The position numbers were made by a program, and so were the translations under genes. The notes below the pieces were generated by a model. It made no database searches. It was given only the letters and a program-made list of their open reading frames with translations, and had not been told where the DNA came from. From Asterella californica (taxonomy: Eukaryota; Streptophyta; Marchantiopsida; Marchantiales; Aytoniaceae): DNA of 64,000 nt. The stretch is from contig JAYKYS010000009.1 of NCBI GenBank assembly GCA_036924285.1, forward strand, positions 18,022,001 through 18,086,000, written 5' to 3'. Shown here in pieces: positions 43,308-55,407 of this stretch. How positions within the stretch are numbered: the stretch's first letter is position 1; each line of letters starts with the position of its first letter.

Positions 43308-44356
43308 GTCTCCTTCATCCTTCGAATGACATCAACCTTGTTTGGACAAGGTTTCCGATCATAAGATCCACATAGGTGCCCCACAATCAACACCTCCTGT
43401 TCTCCAAATACAGACTTTGCTCCTGATAAAGTCAAATGAACCTCCTCCAGTCGACTCAGTATCTTATCACAGTCAGCTATGTGATCTACAACAAACTTAC
43501 GGCAGCCCCTCTGATCCATTACCTCATTCTTCTCCTCCTCAGCACATCCTTTGATCGGCACATCATCAAGGAATGGCATAGTTTTTTCAGGAATGAAGTC
43601 CCTCGAAACTTTGTTCATGCCATTCATCATATGTGCTACCGAATTGGTAGCACTTTGCGGTAAGGTGCACATCCTTAGTAACCCCAAAGGTGTCCTCATT
43701 GTAGTCAACTCTCTACTCTCAGAGGATAATTGAAACTGATCATAACTTGAATATAAGTCTCTCATGGAATAGATAGCACGACCAGCAAAAGCCTCTGCAA
43801 ACTCGTCTACAATAGGTCCTATACCCATATTCCTGATAGTCACCTTGTTAACTGGCTGCATATTTTGGATAAATCTCAAAGCTCCACTCTTCTTCGGAAC
43901 AGTAAACCATCTGTTAGAGTAGGGAGCTATAGATGGTTCCAAGATATCCATCTTAATCCTCTCATTGAGCAAGTCTATCAGTTTTGGTAGATGAGCTATA
44001 GGTACAGGGATAGGACGTAGATTCCAAGGCACATGCGGTATAGTAAAGATTACCATAGGTGCAACTTCACTTGGATCTACACATTCTACTTCATGTGACT
44101 CAAACACAAAAGCCTTACCATGCCTAGATAGCATCTTCTTGAAGCTCTTCTTCTCTTGCTCGGTAAGAAATCCATCACCTCCAATCCTCAGCTCCTTCAG
44201 TGTTGTTTCTGTGAACTGGTGCCCAATTCTTCTCGGTCCTCTGAGCGTCGGTTCTCGTGCAGCTTGCTCCATCTTCTGATTGTAATCGAGTGGTAAAAGC
44301 AAAGCCACTGGTTTGACTTTCTTTGCCACTGACTTGTACTTGGTCTCCACATACAC
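43106..44356 (-). pseudogene. Element G reverse transcriptase
   Basis: Palm and fingers are nearly complete: MVIFTIPHVPWNLRPIPVP, FTVPKKSGALRFIQNMQPVN, IYSMRDLYSSYDQFQL, LTTMRTPLGLLRMCTLPQ, and the active site MPFLDDVPIKGC, followed by LTLSGAKSVFG and IVGHLCGSYDRKP. The active-site first residue is Phe and the block after it (VPIKG) is unlike common plant Ty3 elements. From memory it resembles elements described in fungi and in charophyte genomes. The frame differs from protease (upstream) and RNaseH (downstream). Confidence 0.87.
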
Positions 44357-44690
44357 CTCTTGTCGTCTATAAACTTATCAATTACATCATAAAGCTCATT
44401 GGAGCTCACTCTCACTACTCTATCTACATCATCTATAGAAATTTCTACTATAGATTTCAACTCCCCTATAGTATCTACCAAATACTGCTCTTCAAACACT
44501 CCAGATATGTATTCATCTCCGGCTAACTCTCCACTATCCCACAAAGACTGCTGTACATACTTCACATGTTGTCTCTCAAACCTCTTCAGATTCTCAACCT
44601 TCCTATAACACACTGATCCACATGACGTCAATCCTAAGAAGCTAGTGGATAAAGCTTCTTGCTCTATTGGATCAGACGAGAATCCTATCT

Positions 44691-45641
44691 CTACTGTACC
44701 GTTGAAGTCTCGCTCTTCAATGGTACTCTGCCAAAACCCCTAGACTCTCTAAACTCCTGAGTAATCTTAGGTAGTGGACGGTCTCTCAAGCTATCACGAT
44801 TCCTCTCATGTTCTACAGCAACGATCAAAAACTGAACAGCTCTTCTGCCATCTCTACTACGTATCCTAGCATAGGCTGAACCATCATCCATAACTCGTGT
44901 CTCCATTCTAACAGCAGTAATGTAAGGCTGCCCTAGAATGATAGGATAGGTTGACATGTCTTGCACAAAGAAATTTTGCACATCACTGATGTCACCCACA
45001 GTTACCTTGATGTTGGGACAAGCACCATAGAGTTCTCCCCTCTGGTTGTTGGCAGCACGGATAAGCCATCCATGGTCGGTGTCTATGGGCCACCTCCCAC
45101 GCTTGTACAGCTCCTTAGACATCAGATTAATCTCTGAACCGTGATCAATCAATGCCACCACAGGTTCCTCCAGATCTCCCAGCTTCACTAAGGTCTCTGT
45201 GGTTGCTCTTGCCCAATGGTTGTGAGAGTAATGGCTCTTCTGCGATGCTTCAACCTCATCTTCAAACCTCACGTGCTGATAGGATCTCCCCTCTGATACT
45301 TGAGAGCAGTAACCAGCAATCTCATCTTCCTCATCCTCCGACAGTTTGGTCCCTAGAGCGTTAAGCGTAGCTGCTTCACCCAAAATCTGACGTTTCCTCT
45401 TGATGATATCTATGATAACCTCATGGAACTCACGCTTTGCAATCCCAAGAATCTCACCCAAAGTAAACTCAACCTTCCCATTCAAGATACGATTCTCTAA
45501 CACCTGCTTCAAGTCTGTAGCAATCTCAATGTCAGACTGAAGTTTATATGCAGGCATCTTACTCTTCTCCTTGCTTCTCTCCTTCTCCTTTGGTGTTGTA
45601 GGTGGTAGATCCTCCATAGTTTCCTCCCGAGTAGGTGTTGT
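44691..45641 (-). pseudogene. Element G protease region
   Basis: In the same frame as gag, after its UAG at 45644-45642. A Lys/Glu-rich linker (KMPAYKLQSDIEIATD, FTLGEILGIAKREFHE) leads to ALIDHGSEINLMSKELY, then HGWLIRAANNQRGELYG and IILGQPYITAVRMETRV. The active site is Asp-His-Gly; the same in element I, so it is unlikely to be a random change. The stop is at 44691. About 350 bases of poorly preserved linker to RT follow, in other frames (44631-44357). Confidence 0.82.
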
Positions 45642-47063
45642 CTACTGCCTTGTCTCTGATCTAGCCCTTTCACTCCTTGTAGCAGGTCGTTTGGCTGTAG
45701 AAGCCTCACCTACATCCTCCCTCCTGCGTTTTTCTTCTAGTACAGCTTCATGCTGACTTCTTGCAACATAAGCATGCACTGACATAATATCCACAGGATC
45801 ATTCCATCTTGTAGCTTCTCGAATTGAGTTGCCAACCCTTCGTAGCACATCCTTGTCTAGCTCTGTTCTAGCTACGGACCGCACTACATCAGACCACAAC
45901 CCAGCAGTCCCTTTCTCTCTCTCCATCTCCACTTTCACTCCACATGTAACAACATTCACAAGAGAAATAGCATGTGATGCTGATATCTCATTCACAAGTC
46001 TCTTCATACCACCCTTGCCAAAGTTGGTTCCCAACATCATCCCAGTCTCTCTCAGATGGATCTTACCATCTTTGAAGAAGATCATATCCTTCCTCAATGC
46101 ATCTGAAAACTCTCCACAATCTCTTCTTACATGGTCTAGGCTATCACACCATATACAACGATGAACAAAGCCTTCTCTCATCTGAGGTCTCTGCATAGCA
46201 GGCTGTACATTCTGCTCCTTCTCTTCTAACCTAGTGAGCTTAAGCTTAAGCTCCTTCATACCCTTAATCAACTCATCAAGCGGTGAGTCTTCCTCTCTAG
46301 CAATTACCAAAGTGGGCTTAATAGGCAACTGCTTGACAAGAATTATCAGAGGTGCTTCTTCACTTACCACCACCTTGTCCTTTCTTCTCTGTCTCTTGGT
46401 CAGCAAAGAGACAGCCTCTTCAACCTCCTTCCAGTCAGTCTTCAATCCTCTCTCCTCACTCTTGTCTTTCAGCAACAGCTCAAGCTTCTCCTGAATAGTC
46501 ACGTCCGCTGCTTGTAGGAAAAGCTCGGTCTTCTCCACCTCTAGTGTAAGCTTTTTTGTCCTAGAAAGCTGAACATACTGACGATCAAACTCCCTTAACA
46601 ACTCATTTACAAACAAACCTTTGTTAGGTTTAACCACCCACTCCAAGAACGTTCTCTTGGTCACCCTCTCTGAATCTTCAGTGTAGTACTCCTCCTTCAA
46701 AGCACGCATAAAGCACTCCCAACTCTGTCCTTGCTGCTGCTTGAGCTCCTTCACACGCCCACGAATCTCAGGGACAACAGCAAGTTCAAAGTTCTCCACC
46801 ATCTCCTTCTCAGGTACCTTGTTCACCTCCATCTCCCTAGCATAGTATCGCACGTACTTGGAAATATCTGTCCCCTTGAACTGGTCCATCTGGTGCACCA
46901 CAGATTGCAACGCCTTGGTTGCTAATACCTCCTTCCTCTCTGTGCTCTGCTGCTGCTACATAAACATGGAAAAAGCTTGGAACATCTTCATCGTAGCAGC
47001 ATCCAAGTGAACAGGTTGCTGAGCAGCAACAGCACCTCCACTTGATGATCCTTGGTTGGCCAT
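45642..47063 (-). pseudogene. Element G gag
   Basis: The ATG is at 47063-47061 (MANQGSSSGG). Codon 36 is TAG (46958-46956); then the frame continues through RKEVLATKALQSVVHQMD, the gag domain (DISKYVRYYAREMEV, WECFMRALKEEYYTED, FLEWVVKPNKGLFVNELL) and a zinc-knuckle-like CIWCDSLDHVRRDC, to a basic tail. It ends with TAG at 45644, after which the protease is in the same frame. The related H element has no stop at the codon-36 position, so that stop is decay. Whether the terminal UAG is a readthrough site is open; its context (UAG ACA) is weaker than in B. Confidence 0.83.
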
Positions 47064-47110
47064 GATATCTGATCCTGTAACACTCTCAAGAAAACTCCCA
47101 CCCTAGGTGT

Positions 47111-47128
47111 TTCACGTCGAGTTCACCA
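47111..47128 (-). other. Primer binding site of element G, probably tRNA-Trp
   Basis: On the minus strand TGGTGAACTCGACGTGAA, 11 bases after the LTR. It differs at one base from the complement of the plant tRNA-Trp 3' end as I know it. H has the same site with a different single change. Confidence 0.7.
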
Positions 47129-47139
47129 AAAAGAGAGAA

Positions 47140-48512
47140 TGTCGGAGTGTGATCCGTCTACCTAGGAAAGCGCTGGGCTTCTGGCTGTGGTTGTTTACTC
47201 AAGAGGTTGGCTTTCAGGTCACAACAGGAGCTATAAACACTCACACAGGAGTGTAGGATCCTCTAATATGCTCAAAAAGCGAAATTTAGGTCTCACTAGT
47301 AGTAATAGGTTTAGACGGTGAACTTTGACACTCAAAGAGAGGAAAACTATGAAGGTTTAGACTTCTAAACTTCCCCTACATGTAAATGAGGTACTACTGA
47401 ACACACACATGAAGTTTCAGCATGAGATTGAATTCTAGCACCGAGATGTTGACAGAAAAGTTCTGAGTAAGAGAATTATGGCAATTTCTGGTACCTAGAC
47501 AGCTATTCTGACCTAGAACAGAGAATTGGCTCGATGAATTTCAAATATTCCCACATTATTTGAAGTCTACAGGATGCTGAACATCCCTGTGAAGTTGGGA
47601 CTCCTGAATGTACACAGAACTCCAGATCTCCTCCTCTGAAGTCGCTGCTCTAGATTAAGAGCTTTTCAGACCCCCTCTGCTTCAGCGGCCGCCCTGAATT
47701 ACTCAGTTACTCAATCGATATGAAACTTTTTGGGTAATCGTAGCCATGCTGGCAGAGAACGCAACCACGAAGTTTTGAAGCAATTTCTTCAATTCTGCTG
47801 CAAGTGACACTGAAAATCCCAAAATCAACAAAAGTGATGCAGTTTTGGCATAATCCGAACTTCAATTGGGCATAACTTCGTCTTTATTGCCTCAAATCGA
47901 TCGAAAATTTCACTGACAGTGCTTGGCTCGACGAGCTCTATCTCCCTGTGCTCTCAGATTTTGAAGATACCTCACCAAATGCTCGAACTCCACTCTAGAG
48001 CTCTGTTTCTAAACTTAGAGTTTTACAAAAGATAAAAATGGACCAATGGGAGTTCATAGCTCCACTTGACTGTCCTTTTGTGCCTTAAACTACCTGGTAA
48101 CTTATCTACACTCATAGGCTACCACGTCAAGCCCCCTAGAGTGCCAGCGTAAAACTTAAACTACCTAAAATGACACATAGTCCTGAAAAATAACTTAAAT
48201 TAGCTAGAAAACGTGCATGGGCGACAAGTAAGTACAACCCATGAGCTCAAACCCCTATCAGCATGGAAACCCTAAGTTATGTACATTGAACGTCATAGAC
48301 AAGTAAGAAGTCACTTGCACAAGTGCACAAATGCTTGAACAAGATAACTAACATACTATCAACCTACTAGGACTCAAAATAGTGTTAACACCGTATGCAA
48401 AGGTGTCAAACATATACATAAAGGACTAGAAGTAATATGAGCTAACTTCTAGAACTACCAAACCTAAGCGTCGGAGTAGAAGTCAAGCATGTAGCCGCCA
48501 AATGGCACGACA
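47140..48512 (-). repeat. 5' LTR of element G (1373 bp)
   Basis: Same length and termini as 39820-41192. Confidence 0.93.
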
Positions 48513-49734
48513 CCGGAAGATGAGGAGAGTAGCTTCTTCCCGTGTGCAGAAGCTGAAGATCATAGTGGTGGAAGAGGCATCCTTGCCTCTGGAAGACAAG
48601 GTCGACACCTCCGATCAGATTGTGGAGATGAACCTGTCTTCCGCAGGAAGAAGACTGGAGAATTCAGTGCCTTCTTCCACTCAGAGATCCAACCAGCTAT
48701 GGAGTTGCTGGAGAAGAGAGCGAAGCTCAGGAGAAGCCTTTCCAGCCTAGATTCGGTCTGCGCACCTTGATGCGTCAGGAAGAAGGCCAGAAGAAGACAG
48801 AAGCGCTGGAAGCTAGTCTCCGCACCACGGAGAAGCTCGCAGGTACAAGACGGAAGCATCCGCTTCTGCCAAAGAGCTGACCCAACTGAAGAAGAGCAAC
48901 CAGGAGTTGCAGGCGCGTTTACAGCAGCGCGACCAAGAGGTTCTCCGAGTACGGGGGAAGATCACCACCCTCGCAGAGGAGAAGACGACATGGAAAACGC
49001 AGCGGGAAGCCACAGAAGCGCGAGTTGCTGCCGAGAAGATGCAGCGGGAAGCAGCGGAAGCTCGTGCGCAGGAGATGCTAGCACAGTCGGTGGAAGCGCT
49101 TCGGAAGAAGTTCAACTTCATCGCGGGTAGGAAGTTGCTTACCTTGGGTAGAGAGTGGGACGATGAGTCCAAGGCGATGTTGGTAGAGCGCAAGGAGAGT
49201 ATGTTCCGGTACTTGGATAGGCAGATAGAGGGAGTGAAGACACTCTATGGACTTCTCTCGACTCCGCCACCGGTAACTACATCTTCCCAAGCTCTAGTAT
49301 CATCGATCGGTGCCGACATGGAGAAGGAGGAGTTCGACCTCGCTGTGCACTTGGTAGTGACAGCGTTGAAAGCCGAGAAGACTCCGGAAGAAGCCCCGGA
49401 AGACAAGACGTCTTCTGGAAGACAGGAAGAAGAACCGTCTTTCCAGGTATTCCGCGTGGAGGAAGCGACTTCCTCGGACCCCTATGAGGTCGCCATGGTC
49501 CATAGTACCGAACTAATGCTCCAGAAGAGCGAGGAAGCACCACTCGACTCCGCTTCCCAGAAGACACTTCCGTCTTCCGAAGCAGAAGCAGAAGCAGAAG
49601 TAGAAGCCGAGGAAGAAGCAGCAGCAGCGACAGTAGGGCCAGCGAAGAATGATGAGGAGGAAGCCACCTCAGTGTTACCCAAGGTGTTCGTAGGGCTTCC
49701 TAGCTTATCAGAAGCCGCGTTAGGACTCCGGTAG
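48513..49734 (+). pseudogene. U3-encoded protein of family E, second half (E1)
   Basis: The coiled-coil part. KIIVVEEASLPLEDKVD and EMNLSSAGRRLE lie in one frame to about 48660, then shifts; from 48907 a clean frame gives QARLQQRDQEVLRVRGK, an Ala/Glu/Lys/Arg heptad-rich stretch, EALRKKFNFIAGRKLLTL and SMFRYLDRQIEGVKTLY, ending in an acidic tail of Glu/Ala repeats at 49734. E3 gives the same order. The coiled coil corresponds in position to that of the element B U3 protein. Confidence 0.75.
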
Positions 49735-51339
49735 GAGCAGATCAGGTAGAGATTGCCTCCGAGCAATCAGAGTAGATAGTAACCACAACCGACGTTGACA
49801 TTTCTAAACTTAGTAGGACCGAACATGCTATCTTAAGGGTGGCAGTTTTTTAGTGTAAAATTAGTTAGGATACCATGTGGCAGCATAGATAACGTAGGAA
49901 CAACAAGGTGGATGGCTAATTAAGAAAGGGAAACGGCTTGCATGTGGGGTGGCATCTTGCTGACAAACCCATCTCTCCCTGGTGATCGTCTCCTCTGTTT
50001 TCTCGTGGTAGAAGACATAAGTAGGATCGAAGAGTAAGAAATCAGAATTCTGCACATGCACAAACATCTTACGGTGCAGACTAGAGGCACTTGATATACA
50101 TTACGCACAGCACACACTACACCCGATGTTAGAGACATACGAATAGACTAGGATTATACGGGAGGGGTCTGCATGCTCGTTACCAGCAGTGGTCCGAAGA
50201 TGTAGATAGAGGTAGTGGACAGTTTAAGAACAAGGAACGACATCCTCGTGCAGTCCTGTTGGCTAGACAGGTGTGTCGAGGAGTAGGTGCAGGAAGTAGA
50301 GGGAGTGAGCTTCCAATGCCAATGTGACTTCTTCTCGGAGAATGGATTGCTGATTTGAATGCAGAAGCTTTGTCCATGTCTTCTGGGTGGTGGGTTTTCT
50401 TGGATTCACCCCCGATTGTGCATGGGAAGCGTTCTTCTTTAGTGGCGGTGACTGTCAGCAGTTGTGGAATTGCAGCTTGGCTCGTCCAGTGGAGCACTTA
50501 GGATCTACGTACGGACGGTCTTATGGGTAAGGGATCCTAGAAGACAGAGTAGTCGGAGCAGCGAAGAGAAGAAGAAAGAAGCTTTCTTCTCACAGCAGAA
50601 GACGACATCCTCAAGTAGAAGACGGTGCAACTGTACGCACGTTTGTTGTCTTCCTCTCCAAACTATTACAAGCAGGGATGGCTTGTTAGTCAGGATCCAG
50701 ACTAGAAGCCTGTCGGAATCTTAATTTCTCCTTTTCATCTTGTTTTCTCTTGTTTGGATTTTCTCTTCTTCCCCATCTTCTTATCTTCTTCTAGTGAGCT
50801 TCGAGATTTCTATTGAGCTTCCGTGAAGGTGAATGTCGTTGTAGTGCTGCAGGAAGATCATTTCCGTAGGCAGAAGCCTGGGAAGGCTACAGGGAGCATA
50901 CACCCTGTGATTAATCTAATCCGTTGGAATGTGAGTGAGAGAGTAAGGTGTAACAGCCGTTGCTAATCGACTTCTGCGAAGCAAGAGCAGTCTTCTGGAG
51001 GTGTGAGAAGCCGAGTTGAACCCTCGGAAGACGAGAATTGCTTCGGGAAGACGGTATCGAGAAGACCAGAAGAAGTGACCTGGAACGTCTTCCCGAGCTT
51101 CTCTGTGAATGGTTGTGTGATATTTTAGTTAGTAGTTGTTTGTTTAGGTCCAGAGCACCTTTTGATGTGTCTGGAAGACGCGTGATTTTGGTGAGAAAAT
51201 GAGATTTCTAGACAAAACTCATGAGTTTGCGTGTTTGAACAGATCTTAGAACTTAGAGCAGCGTTACTTGTGCAAATCCTCTGTGGGAACGATATCTTGT
51301 ATACTAAATGAGCAAAAGGAGTAATCCTGCGATACTACA
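48513..51339 (+). repeat. E1 LTR, right part (family E)
   Basis: Resumes after G with the repeated CCGG and runs to CTACA at 51339. It holds the second half of the U3 gene to 49734; 49735-51339 has no supported gene. I found no clear TATA box. TGTAG and CTACA form matching termini. Confidence 0.83.
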
Positions 51340-51357
51340 TATAGTGAGAACCATTTT

Positions 51358-51375
51358 TGGCGCCGCTGCCGGAGA
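51358..51375 (+). other. Primer binding site of E1 (tRNA-Asp)
   Basis: TGGCGCCGCTGCCGGAGA, 18 bases after the LTR end; one base different from the element B site. Confidence 0.85.
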
Positions 51376-51796
51376 TTTCATCTTAGTAACTTCTGTTCTA
51401 AGCTTCTTGGATCTGTGTGTCAGTAGTTAGTTTTCATTTCGAACTAACTTCGATTGTAGTTGAATGTGTTGTGGGACTCTATCTTGCTAGAAGACAGAAA
51501 CCGCAACCAGAAGCTAATAAGATACATCAGGGGGAACTGGAAGAAGCCGCTTCTCCGCTTCCAAGAGTTTCTTGGAAGACTCGATCTTGGAAGATTGCAG
51601 TGAGTACAACAGGAAGCAGGAGAAGAAGACGTCTTCTGACTCAAAAGACGACCTTCGTGATTCAGACAGGCCTGGACCTTCGAGAAGACCATCTCCACCA
51701 CCTGGGCCTGAGGGAGAAAGAAGTTGGCAGTCGCATCAGTCGGCAGTCGACATGGCTTCTCACACTCGGCAGAAGTACCATCCGTACGACAATGAT
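51376..51796 (+). pseudogene. E1 leader and start of gag, truncated
   Basis: A frame from about 51572 (MEDSILEDCSEYNRKQEKK) gives a charged, Pro/Ser-rich product reaching HTRQKYHPYDNDAE, where a fragment of the LTR is joined. It resembles the charged gag N-terminus of element B only in composition. The rest of the internal region of this element is absent. Confidence 0.45.
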
Positions 51797-52205
51797 GCTG
51801 AGTAAGGTGTAACAGCCGTTGCTAGTCGACTTCTGCGAAGCAGGAGTAGTCTTCTGGAGGTGTGAGAAGCCGAGTTGAACCCCTGAAAGACGAGAATTGC
51901 TTCGAGAAGACGGTATCGAGAAGACCGGAAGAAGTGACCTGGAAGCAGGAAGCGTCTTCCAGAGCTTCTCTGTGAATAGTTGTGTGATATTTTAGTTAGT
52001 AGTTGTTTGTTAGGTCCAGATCACCTTTTGACGTGTCTGGAAGACGCGTGGTCTTGGTGAGAAGACAGGATTTCTAGACAAAACCCGTGTGTTTGTGTGT
52101 TTGAACAGATCTTCGAACTAAGAGCAGCGTTACTTGTGCAAATCCTCTGTGGGAATGATATCTTGTATACTAAATGGGCAAAAGGAGTAATCTTGCGACA
52201 CTACA
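51797..52205 (+). repeat. Terminal fragment of a second family E LTR
   Basis: It matches about 50940-51339, starting at GAGTAAGGTGTAACAG and ending CACTACA. It lies where the 3' LTR of E1 should be, so the internal region and most of the 3' LTR are deleted. Confidence 0.85.
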
Positions 52206-52362
52206 CTTCTCTCATACGCTCCTCCACCTTCGTTTCCAAACAAGGTCCGAATCCCTCACTCCCCACCGTTCGTTCACTTTGTCATAGTTAGGCGCTCTAG
52301 CAGTAAGCAAACATTTCTGGGTTATAAGCTCGAGACACCACTCTTTCGAGATCTGATTTCGG

Positions 52363-54014
52363 TTAGTCCAAGCCCAACTCTTGCTCTCTTGGAGCCTCCA
52401 AAAATAAGGACGCCTCGCCGGCCCACCTCCTTAGTCTTGTTAGGGCCCCGTCTCTAGTCTCTTCTTCATCTCCAGTAAGAGGGAGCAGGGAGGTTCCTCT
52501 CATCGTATCTCGAAGGTCTTGTAGTTTTAATGCAATTAGAGTAGGAATTCTTCCCCTTCTACAGCAACCGAGAGCCTCTCTTTTCTCTTGGTCGTCAATG
52601 TTCTTTGCCTTTTGACATAGGTCGGCCACCATCGTGGAGGAAAGGGTGCTAGGTAGATGAGCCATACTCCCGTCGAAGGTCAGCCTCCCATAAATCACTT
52701 TTCAGCATTTTAGCATTTTGTTGAGGGTCGGTAGACAGCAAGTCCAAATCCTTGGTTGCAACAGAAGTCCCTCTTCAGTGATCCACCCCGACATTGTCTT
52801 CTTGTCCCTCTTTTGTCTCATCGTCTCCTTTATCCCTCATTTCGTGATGTGAATCCACTCTTGGATTCCTCCATCTAGCAATTTCCCTAAGTACTTTAAT
52901 TTGAGCGCTTGACTCACTTCCTTGAAGAGGGTAATGCCTAGACCCCCGTTCATCTTAGGTTTCGTAAGAACCTCCCAGATCACCAGAGGCACCTTATTCC
53001 TCCCTTTTGGGCTCCTTCTCCAAAGAAAGATGCGACATACCTCTTCCAGTTTTCTATACCCCGTAGCCGTGCATTCCACACTTGTTAGCTGGTAGGCATG
53101 AATCGATCTGAGCATGTGGGTTAGCAGGACAGTCTGACTCGGCCAAGAGAGCATACGATTGGACCAGTGCTGAAGATGACTTTGCAAGCGTCTCACCATA
53201 GCTTCCGCCACCTGGTTGTCGGACAGACCTCTTCCTATCCAAACACCTAGGTACCTCACCATCTGACCTGACCTCTCTATTATACAGCCTGAAGCCTCTA
53301 ACCAACTCGGGACCTCTTCCATTCTCATTGGTATCACCACGGACTTCCCTAAGGTTATGATCACCTCCTGAGTCGTCTTGAAGCAAACCTCCGTCCCTTC
53401 AACCATTAGACCGGTATTGCCAACAAACAGCTGGTGGAGAAGCGGGGTACCCTCACCAAGGCTAATTCATTTGATGTTTCCTTTTTCTCTTTCAGCCTTC
53501 AGCATGTTCATCAGAGGCTGAGTGGCAATGGCGAAAAGGTAAGGACCGACTGGACATCCTTGTCTGACACCCCTTCCCAACTCAATTCCTTCAGTAAACC
53601 ATCTATTTATGTGCACTTTAGTCTGACCGTCTTCTGTCATACCTCTAAGTAGTTTCATGAATAGCGGATCGAACCTCATGTGTATCATAGTGTTCCAAAG
53701 GTAGTCTTGAGAGACACGATCGTAAACCTTCATGAAATCAAGCTTGAGAAATAGCGTAGGAAGCCTCTTAGCGTCTGTCATTTCTTGCCCCATCTTGAAG
53801 CTTAGAATATTATCGTAGATGTCCCGTCCCTGAATGAATCCGGTTTGTTGATTATCTACCACGTTTTCACTAACAGATTTCAGCCTCTCCGTTAGGAGCT
53901 TGCTTAGAATCTTGTAGGTTACTGTTAGTAGAGTGATCGGCCGTCAGTTCCCAAGATCGTGCTTCTCTCCCCCTTTTAGGATAAGTTTGATTACGCCTTG
54001 TAACGTCTTCTCGT
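52363..54014 (-). pseudogene. LINE ORF2, RT and C-terminal part
   Basis: It starts at 54014 with GVIKLILKGGEKHDLGN and a TGA in place of the Trp of the usual NWRPITLL; then ILSKLLTERLK, QTGFIQGRDIYDNIL, LKLDFMKVYDRVS and GVRQGCPVGPYLFA, all typical of plant LINEs. The expected FADD active site reads FVGN near 53415, so catalysis is lost. Another TGA is at 53467. The C-terminal part (53406-52837) has RYLGVWIGRGLSD, HWSNRMLSWPSQTVLL and FLWRRSPKGRNKVPLV, with further fragments to 52363. Confidence 0.87.
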
Positions 54015-55407
54015 TGTCGGAGTGTGATCCGTCTACCTAGGAAAGCGCCGGGCTTTTGGCTGTGGATGTTTACTCAAGAGGTTGGCTTTCAGGTTACAAC
54101 ATGGGTTATAAACACTCACACAGGTGTGTAAGATCCTGTAATATGCTCAGAAAGTGAAATTCAGGTCTAACTAGCAATAATAGGATCGGACGGTGAACTT
54201 CAACACTCACGGAGAGGAAAACCATGAAGGTTTAGACTTCTAAACTTCCACTACATGTAAATAAGGTCCTACTGAACACACACACGAAGTTTCAGCCTGA
54301 GATCAAATTCCAACACCGAGATGTGGACAGAAAAGTTCTGAGTAAGAAAATTTCAGCAATTTCTGGTACCCAGGTGGCTATTTCGACCTATAACAGAAGA
54401 TTGGTTCGATCACTTTCAAAGATTCTTACAGGATTTGAAGTCTACAGGATGCTGAACATCCCTGAAGTTGGGACTCCTGATTGTACACAGAACTCCAGAT
54501 CTCCTTCTCTGAAGTCGCTGCTCTAGATTAAGAGCTTTTCAGACCCCCTCTGCTTCAGTGGCCGCCATGAATTACTCAGTCACTCAATCGATGCAAAAAT
54601 TTTTGGGAAATCGTAGCCCTGCTGGCAGAGAACACAACCTCGAAGTTTTGAAACAATTTCCTCAAATCTGCTGCAAGTGACACTGAAAACCCTAAATCCA
54701 ACAAAAGTGATTCAGTTCTGGCACAATCTGAACTTCAATTGCTCATAACTCCGTCTTTATTGCCTCAAATCGATCGAGAATTTCACTGAAAGTGCTTGTC
54801 ATGACGAGCTCTACCCTCCTGTCCTCTCAGATTTTGAAGTCCCCTCACCAAATGCTCGAACTCTCTTTAAGACCTCTGTTTCTAAATTTATAGTTATACA
54901 AAAGATAAAAATGGACCAATGAGAGTTCATAGTTCCACTTGGCTGTCCTTTAGTGCCCTAATCCACGTGGTAACTCAACTTCACTCAAAGGCTACCACGT
55001 CAGCCCCCTAAAGTGCCAGCGTAAGTCTTAAACTTCACGCGAAGGCATGTAAAATAACACGTAACCCTAAAAGATAACTTAAACAATCTAGAAAGCATGC
55101 ATGGGCGACATGTAAGTACAACCCATGAGCTTAAACCCTTATCAGCATGGAAACCCTAAGTTATGTACTTTCACAACATAGATAAGCATGATATCATTTG
55201 CACAAACCCAGGAGTGCTTGAACAAGATAGATAACATACTATCAACCTACTAGGACTCAAAATATATAACACAATAGTGTCAACACCGTATGCAAAGGTG
55301 TCAAACATATGTATAAAGGACTAGAAGTAATATGAGCTAACTTCTAGAACTACTAAACTCAAGCGTCGGAGTAGAAGTCAAGCATGTAGCAGCCAAGTAC
55401 CGCGACA
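54015..55407 (-). repeat. Solo LTR of the G family (1393 bp)
   Basis: It starts TGTCGG and ends CGACA on the plus strand and is flanked by the 4-bp duplication TCGT (54011-54014 and 55408-55411). It is more diverged from the G LTRs than they are from each other. The LINE RT reads through across it. Confidence 0.93.

Larger units (their letters stand above)
39352..48512 (-). mobile_element. Element G: Ty3-type retrotransposon inserted in the E1 U3 gene, with a partial extra LTR
   Basis: It is flanked by a 4-bp duplication CCGG (39348-39351 and 48513-48516). The empty site is visible in E3 at 61620-61623. Inside are two 1373-bp LTRs, a tRNA-Trp-like primer site, gag, protease, RT, RNaseH, integrase and a polypurine tract, all on the minus strand, plus a truncated third LTR at the left. 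By eye the two full LTRs differ at about 17 positions (1.2 percent), so G is older than B. Stops and frame changes have inactivated it. Confidence 0.9.
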
